Source: Byssochlamys sp. IMV 00236 (Eukaryota; Ascomycota; Eurotiomycetes; Eurotiales; Thermoascaceae). Taken from it: a stretch of DNA of 10,398 nt. Below are positions 7,630-10,398 of this stretch, one piece after another. Position 1 is the first letter of the stretch; every line of letters starts with the position of its first letter. The position numbers were made by a program, and so were the translations under genes. Location: the NCBI GenBank assembly GCA_001931875.2, contig MSJH02000361.1, forward strand, positions 1 through 10,398. The letters run 5' to 3'. The notes under the pieces were generated by a model that saw only the letters and a list, made by a program, of their open reading frames with translations, did not search any database and was not told where the DNA came from.

Positions 7630-7814
7630 ATGTTTACTCACTTTTCTTGTCTCTTTTTTTCTCTTATAAATCCCTTTCTTTATAATGTAAGTATTTAATA
7701 TCAATGTAAATAACTGATTTACTAATAATCTCTTTATTCATTCTTTTGCTTTTTGTGGGCTCTCTTTTATCATTTGTTGTCTGAAATTGTTATCAGTGTG
7801 CGAATAATTTGTAG
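7630..7814 (+). other. Spliced upstream ORF 1 (24 codons)
   Basis: An ATG at 7630 reads 19 codons to the predicted splice donor at 7687. After splicing to 7797 it reads five more codons to TAG at 7812-7814. The peptide is hydrophobic and rich in Phe and Leu. Whether it is translated depends on the transcript start lying before 7630, as the TATA box suggests. Confidence 0.3.
7687..7796 (+). other. Predicted 5'-UTR intron of the 108-aa gene
   Basis: The donor GTAAGT is perfect, TACTAAT at 7720-7726 fits a branch site, and TATCAG at 7791-7796 is a good acceptor. The 110-bp length is larger than the coding introns here. It removes DNA with stops in all frames from the leader. An intron in the leader is inferred from signals only. 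Confidence 0.55.
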
Positions 7815-7925
7815 ATGAAGCCAATAAATATCCCATTTTGTGTGCATGTAGTGCTGAGAATGAATCGCTCTTTATTTCTTTCATGCACCTATATTTCTCC
7901 CTTTCTTTTTTTCTTTTACATGTAA
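7815..7925 (+). other. Upstream ORF 2 (36 codons)
   Basis: The ATG at 7815 directly follows the stop of uORF 1 (TAG-ATG) and the frame ends with TAA at 7923-7925, four bases before the main ATG at 7930. The peptide is hydrophobic toward its end. Its sequence is not recognisable as a protein domain, so any role would be in limiting translation of the main ORF. Confidence 0.3.
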
Positions 7926-7929
7926 AAAT

Positions 7930-8256
7930 ATGGCAAAAGATAACAATAAAAAGACGACAAAATCACACTTGAATAATCTCCAAAATGATTATGAATTTAA
8001 AGTCTATAACAAAAATGTATACGACTTTGATACATTTGATTATGGTCCATGCACAACCGTGGTTATGTCTAGACATCAAGGCTTCCAATGGAATGATGAA
8101 CTTTTTGTTAATGAATATCAAAGAAGCGCTGGTTATGAGTGCCATAAAAGTGATAGCCTCGAGCAGAGAGAAAGAAGGATCTCTCAACAATATTCTGTGA
8201 ATCAAGATGTTATTGATATAAATTTAACAGAAGCTGATCGTGATGTCTGGCCATAA
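7930..8256 (+). CDS. Unrecognised 108-aa hydrophilic protein
   Basis: I do not recognise this protein. The N-terminus (1-13) is basic (KDNNKKTTKSH). Residues 23-46 are rich in Tyr, Phe and Asp (VYDFDTFDYG). Residues 50-63 hold RHQGFQWNDELFVN, the most motif-like part. The C-terminus ends in an acidic NLTEADRDVWP. There is no signal peptide or membrane segment, and the composition fits a soluble or partly disordered cytosolic or nuclear protein. Support for it being a gene: an ATG with G at +4, a TATA box and CT-rich leader upstream, a probable UTR intron, and AATAAA at 8395-8400 about 140 bp after the stop. The upstream in-frame codon at 7861 is TGA and no acceptor allows an earlier start, so 7930 is the only reasonable start. 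It is transcribed divergently from the arrestin-like gene. Confidence 0.6.
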   Translation: MAKDNNKKTTKSHLNNLQNDYEFKVYNKNVYDFDTFDYGPCTTVVMSRHQGFQWNDELFVNEYQRSAGYECHKSDSLEQRERRISQQYSVNQDVIDINLTEADRDVWP

Positions 8257-8394
8257 GATATTTTGATAAAAGAACAAACAAAGCATATCATTCCCTCTTA
8301 TTATCAGAACATTTATAATCACACTATGACAAGAATAGTGCTCCAACCTTTTTCAATTAGCTCATGAAATAGTTTTTAGGGCACTTAATGATTG

Positions 8395-8400
8395 AATAAA
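8395..8400 (+). terminator. Poly(A) signal AATAAA of the 108-aa gene
   Basis: AATAAA lies about 140 bp after the stop codon at 8256. It is the clearest poly(A) signal on the + strand before the hairpin at 8459. Confidence 0.4.
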
Positions 8401-8458
8401 TACGTCAACTTTAATAGTGTTCAATAGAGGCTATGTTTTAAATACGGAATAGAGATAA

Positions 8459-8487
8459 AGTTGAATGCTTTGTAAAAGCATTCAACT
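8459..8487. repeat. Perfect 13-bp inverted repeat with 3-bp loop
   Basis: AGTTGAATGCTTT (8459-8471) and AAAGCATTCAACT (8475-8487) are exact reverse complements separated by GTA. This is the strongest small hairpin in the window. It lies about 60 bp past the probable poly(A) signal of the 108-aa gene. It could be a cruciform-prone palindrome, a remnant of a foldback element, or a binding dyad. No flanking target duplication is obvious. Confidence 0.8.
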
Positions 8488-8870
8488 AGAGAAAGGTGGT
8501 TATAAATGATTAAATTGCTATTCTCACACATACGGCTTGTGTATGTATGCTGCCTTTGATACCTTACTCTCTCATAGCCTTCAAAGAACAGCTAATAGTA
8601 TTTCATATGTCCTCACTAAAAGAAGAAACGTTCCTGGTCTTTATTTGAGGTGTTATAAGTTTTCCTTTTGGCCCAAATGCACTTATATTCTTGCATATAT
8701 AAACGAAAAAGTGTAATAGCACCTTATGGCCATAACTGGAACTCAAGACTTATGTCCTATTTCGATATAACACGATATTAGTGCCGCTGACGCCAAAGCT
8801 TCTAAATCAATAGCTATCTCGTTTTTGATGATGTTTGGTATAATATTATATTTAATTACGGAAATGGATT

Positions 8871-8920
8871 TCTTGATTCTGCTTTTATTTTGTCCAAGAC
8901 TGACATTTCTTGGATCAAGA
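8871..8920. repeat. Nested inverted repeat
   Basis: TCTTGAT (8871-8877) pairs with ATCAAGA (8914-8920). Inside it, TCCAAG (8893-8898) pairs with CTTGGA (8909-8914). The stem would be interrupted by a 15-base asymmetrical bulge, so it is weaker than the hairpin at 8459. It lies shortly before the transposase relic. Confidence 0.4.
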
Positions 8921-9048
8921 GGCTAATAGCAACCTCTATGTTTTCAGATTGTTAAAAGACTTGGTTACCAGTACTCAGTACAATAAATAGAAGCAATGGA
9001 GAGAAAAAATAATAAAAAAGGAGCAGGGCCATCATAATTCATTAGGAC

Positions 9049-9357
9049 TTGTTGAGAGACAGATTTGGAACGCACATTTTTCAAAGTAGTGCTGGGAAAA
9101 ATAGAGACATGCATTTTCTACCAAATTGTGTGCTTCTTGACGTGCCTGCTTTTGATATTAATACGAAATGCTCAAGAGCTTGGTTCAAAAAAGGAATACA
9201 TGCTATTATTACTCGACCTACTACAAGAGCAAACACAACGTCTAGATTGTATGTCATTTCTGCTGCTGAAAGTTATGTGAGTTCAGGGACTGTAACAGAG
9301 CACTATACTAGTTTCTTAAAAATGATTCTAGGAAAAGAGATAAGAGTGAAAATTTAG
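9049..9357 (+). pseudogene. Decayed DDE transposase fragment (Tc1/mariner/IS630 superfamily)
   Basis: The frame starts at a TTG after an in-frame TAG (9042-9044), and its first Met is only 20 codons in. The fragment matches the central part of transposases I associate with Mucorales. NRDMHFLPNCVLLDVPAFDIN corresponds to the strand carrying the first catalytic Asp (normally followed by Glu; here LLDV). Next come SRAWFKKG and RPTTRANTTS, a block typical of the family. GTVTEHYTSFLKMI normally lies well after that block. Here the stretch between ISAAE and GTVTEHY is much shorter than usual, implying an internal deletion. The second Asp motif, the final Asp/Glu and the N-terminal DNA-binding region are missing, so it cannot be active. 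No terminal inverted repeats were found around it. It marks old transposon DNA next to the repeat array. Confidence 0.75.
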
Positions 9358-9713
9358 TGACAACAAACACTTTGACTTGCTCGCTCTGTTCACTTCACGA
9401 TCTTGCTTTTTTTTTTTGTCAGGCTTTTAAATCGATTTTTTTATTTGCTACTTTGAACGATGATAGAGTTGATGTCTATCATCAAACATTTCGAGTTTTC
9501 CTATGCTCTGAATGGCTCCAGTACAACCTGTAGTATCGATTCGTTCTTGTGCGGAAGGTTATCAATTAGAATCTTTTTTACAATGTCTTTCAAAATAATG
9601 TTTTATTTGAAATTAACACCTTTTTTCCTTGGTAAATTCAATTTCTATTAACAAGTATTCTAATTCGTTTGAGCAAAAGAAAAATTCATTTCTTGACAAG
9701 TTGTTACAGGCGT
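9358..9713. other. Intergenic region between transposase relic and repeat array
   Basis: This 356-bp stretch is AT-rich with a T run at 9408-9418. A 63-codon + frame at 9460-9651 and a shorter overlapping frame have no recognisable content. I see no transposase C-terminal motif (DNAPIH or PPYSPELNPIE type), so the relic does not continue here in any frame I could read. Confidence 0.5.
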
Positions 9714-9806
9714 TAGTAAGGGGAAAATGTGTTAGTAGTAAGGTTAAAAATATGTTTTAAAGTAGAACTTGGTATTATAGTGACCACTAGATCTTAGTAA
9801 AAGTTT
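9714..9806. repeat. Degenerate outlying copy of the right-end repeat
   Basis: AAAATGTGTTAGTAGTAAGG and GTGACCACTAGATC...GTAAAAGTT (9780-9804) line up with AAAAGTGTTTAAAAGATAAGG and GTGACCACCAGATCGTGTAAAGTT around 10097-10159. The distance between the GTGACCAC blocks is 356 bp. The match is patchy, so this is an old copy. Confidence 0.45.
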
Positions 9807-9997
9807 AATATTGAGCAATATAATGCTAAGTCTTGAACGATAAAGTAATAAGATAAAATAAACAAGTTATTTAAGCAAATGTTGCTTAAGATATAAGATA
9901 ATATAAGAGAAGTTATTGTGATCTGAAATTGATGTCGTTTATTTCAAGAATAATTTGGGATATTTATACTATTTGAATAACTAAATATGCATGATGC

Positions 9998-10131
9998 TGT
10001 AATTTGTGTAGACCTTGGGTTTGAGTGTGTTGTAAAGGTTATAAAAATAGAAGTTTGTGTGCTCGTAGTCTTTGTAAGACTTGGGGTTCGTAGCAAAAGT
10101 GTTTAAAAGATAAGGTTATAATAAAAGTTCG
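9998..10131. repeat. Right-end tandem repeat, copy 1
   Basis: This copy matches 10264-10398 with a period of 267 bp. The last 90 bp or so are nearly identical, with five differences, all transitions. Inside the copy, a block beginning GACCTTGGG (10011) recurs as GACTTGGGG (10078) and GGTTATAA (10037) recurs near 10114, so the unit itself is an older duplication of roughly 67-77 bp. AGTCT-TTGTA-AGACT forms a small hairpin. Confidence 0.85.
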
Positions 10132-10263
10132 ATGTGTGACCACCAGATCGTGTAAAGTTGATCAGACTGAGTTGTACAAAGTAAAAAGAATAATAGAGAA
10201 GATAAAGATGTTCCTGAATCCACTCGTTTGGATTGTTCAGAAGTAAATAAGAGATAAAAATAA

Positions 10264-10398
10264 TGTAATTTCTGTTGACCTTGGATTCGAGGGTGTTGTA
10301 AAAGATAATAAAAATAGAAGTTTGTGTGCTCGTAGTCTCTGTAAGACTTGGAGTTCGTAGCAAAAGTGTTTAAAAGGTAAAGTTATAATAAAGGTTCG
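10264..10398. repeat. Right-end tandem repeat, copy 2 (cut by window edge)
   Basis: This second copy ends at the window edge and corresponds base for base to the end of copy 1 at 10131, so the array probably continues. The AGTCT/AGACT hairpin arms are kept while the loop has changed from TTGTA to CTGTA. The 130 bp between the copies (10132-10263) shares only the GTGACCACCAGATC block with the outlying copy. Confidence 0.85.

Larger units (their letters stand above)
7051..7929. promoter_or_regulatory. Divergent promoter region between the arrestin-like and 108-aa genes
   Basis: The left end, read on the - strand, is a pyrimidine-rich leader (about 7055-7115) for the arrestin-like gene. An 8-bp inverted repeat (7151-7158/7173-7180) encloses a CCAAT-type ATTGG. 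On the + strand there are two TATAAATA boxes (7350-7357 and 7590-7597), each followed by CT-rich DNA, and between them GC-richer patches with repeated GCCAGCT. A 5'-UTR intron is predicted at 7687-7796. No protein-coding gene is seen apart from upstream ORFs described separately. Confidence 0.6.
8257..9048. other. Intergenic region without a convincing gene
   Basis: The first 150 bp are the 3' flank of the 108-aa gene, with AATAAA at 8395-8400. Beyond it come a perfect 13-bp hairpin (8459-8487), a nested inverted repeat (8871-8920) and AT-rich DNA. A stop-free - strand stretch around 8745-8835 reads like protein (Ala/Leu/Ile-rich, including DLEALASAA) but has no start or partner exon. The right end adjoins a transposase relic, so part of this region may be decayed mobile DNA. 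Confidence 0.5.

Noticed and set aside
8745..8840. Stop-free - strand stretch with protein-like composition (Ala, Leu, Ile, with DLEALASAA)
   Set aside because: It is only about 30 codons long, with no start codon, splice sites or neighbouring exons. It may be a relic but cannot be assigned.
9460..9651. 63-codon + strand frame after the transposase relic
   Set aside because: Hydrophobic, Phe-rich content typical of random AT-rich frames, with no transposase C-terminal motifs.
10103..10363. 86-codon - strand frame in the right-end repeat
   Set aside because: It lies across tandem-repeat DNA, is not preserved as a frame between copies, and has no recognisable content.
1..10398. CRISPR arrays, tRNA or rRNA genes and bacterial operon signals
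   Set aside because: None was visible. The repeats at the right end lack regular short repeats with unique spacers, and no cloverleaf or rRNA core sequence was found.

Overview
The window looks like nuclear DNA of an early-diverging filamentous fungus, most likely a member of the Mucorales. The reasons are AT-rich intergenic DNA, very short introns (47-75 bp) with GTAAGT/GTATGC-type donors and CTAAC/TACTAAC branch sites, pyrimidine-rich leaders before start codons, closely packed genes, and a relic of a DDE transposase of a type I associate with Mucorales genomes. Genus and species cannot be settled from the sequence alone. All similarity statements rest on recognised motifs, not on a search.

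Layout from left to right. 1-627 is an A-rich left edge followed by the promoter of a small heat-shock protein, with two perfect TTCnnGAA/GAAnnTTC heat-shock half-site pairs and a TATA box. 628-1155 (+) encodes a 175-aa HSP20. 1285-3285 (-) is a four-exon secreted GH37 trehalase of 613 aa that converges on HSP20 with only 129 bp between the stop codons. 3286-4260 holds the trehalase promoter and leader and the 3' flank of the next gene. 4261-5640 (-) is a four-exon ISC1-type inositolphosphosphingolipid phospholipase C / neutral sphingomyelinase (399 aa, two C-terminal membrane segments). 5679-7050 (-) is a three-exon arrestin-fold protein (422 aa) whose stop codon lies 38 bp before the ISC1-like start codon on the same strand. 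7051-7929 is a divergent intergenic region with two TATA boxes, several inverted repeats, a probable 5'-UTR intron and two back-to-back upstream ORFs. 7930-8256 (+) is a 108-aa protein I do not recognise. 8257-9048 has no convincing gene but holds a perfect 13-bp hairpin. 9049-9357 (+) is a decayed Tc1/mariner/IS630-type transposase fragment. From about 9714 to the right edge there is a degenerate, higher-order tandem repeat that runs out of the window.

Functionally, three neighbours have stress or membrane themes: a chaperone, a trehalose-degrading enzyme and a sphingolipid-signalling enzyme. An arrestin-like adaptor sits directly upstream of the last of these. The sequence does not prove that they work together. 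The most distinctive arrangements are the arrestin/ISC1 tandem pair (poly(A) signal and stop-codon hairpin inside the 3' end of one gene, no room for a separate promoter), the uORF relay in front of the 108-aa gene, and the repeat array at the right end.
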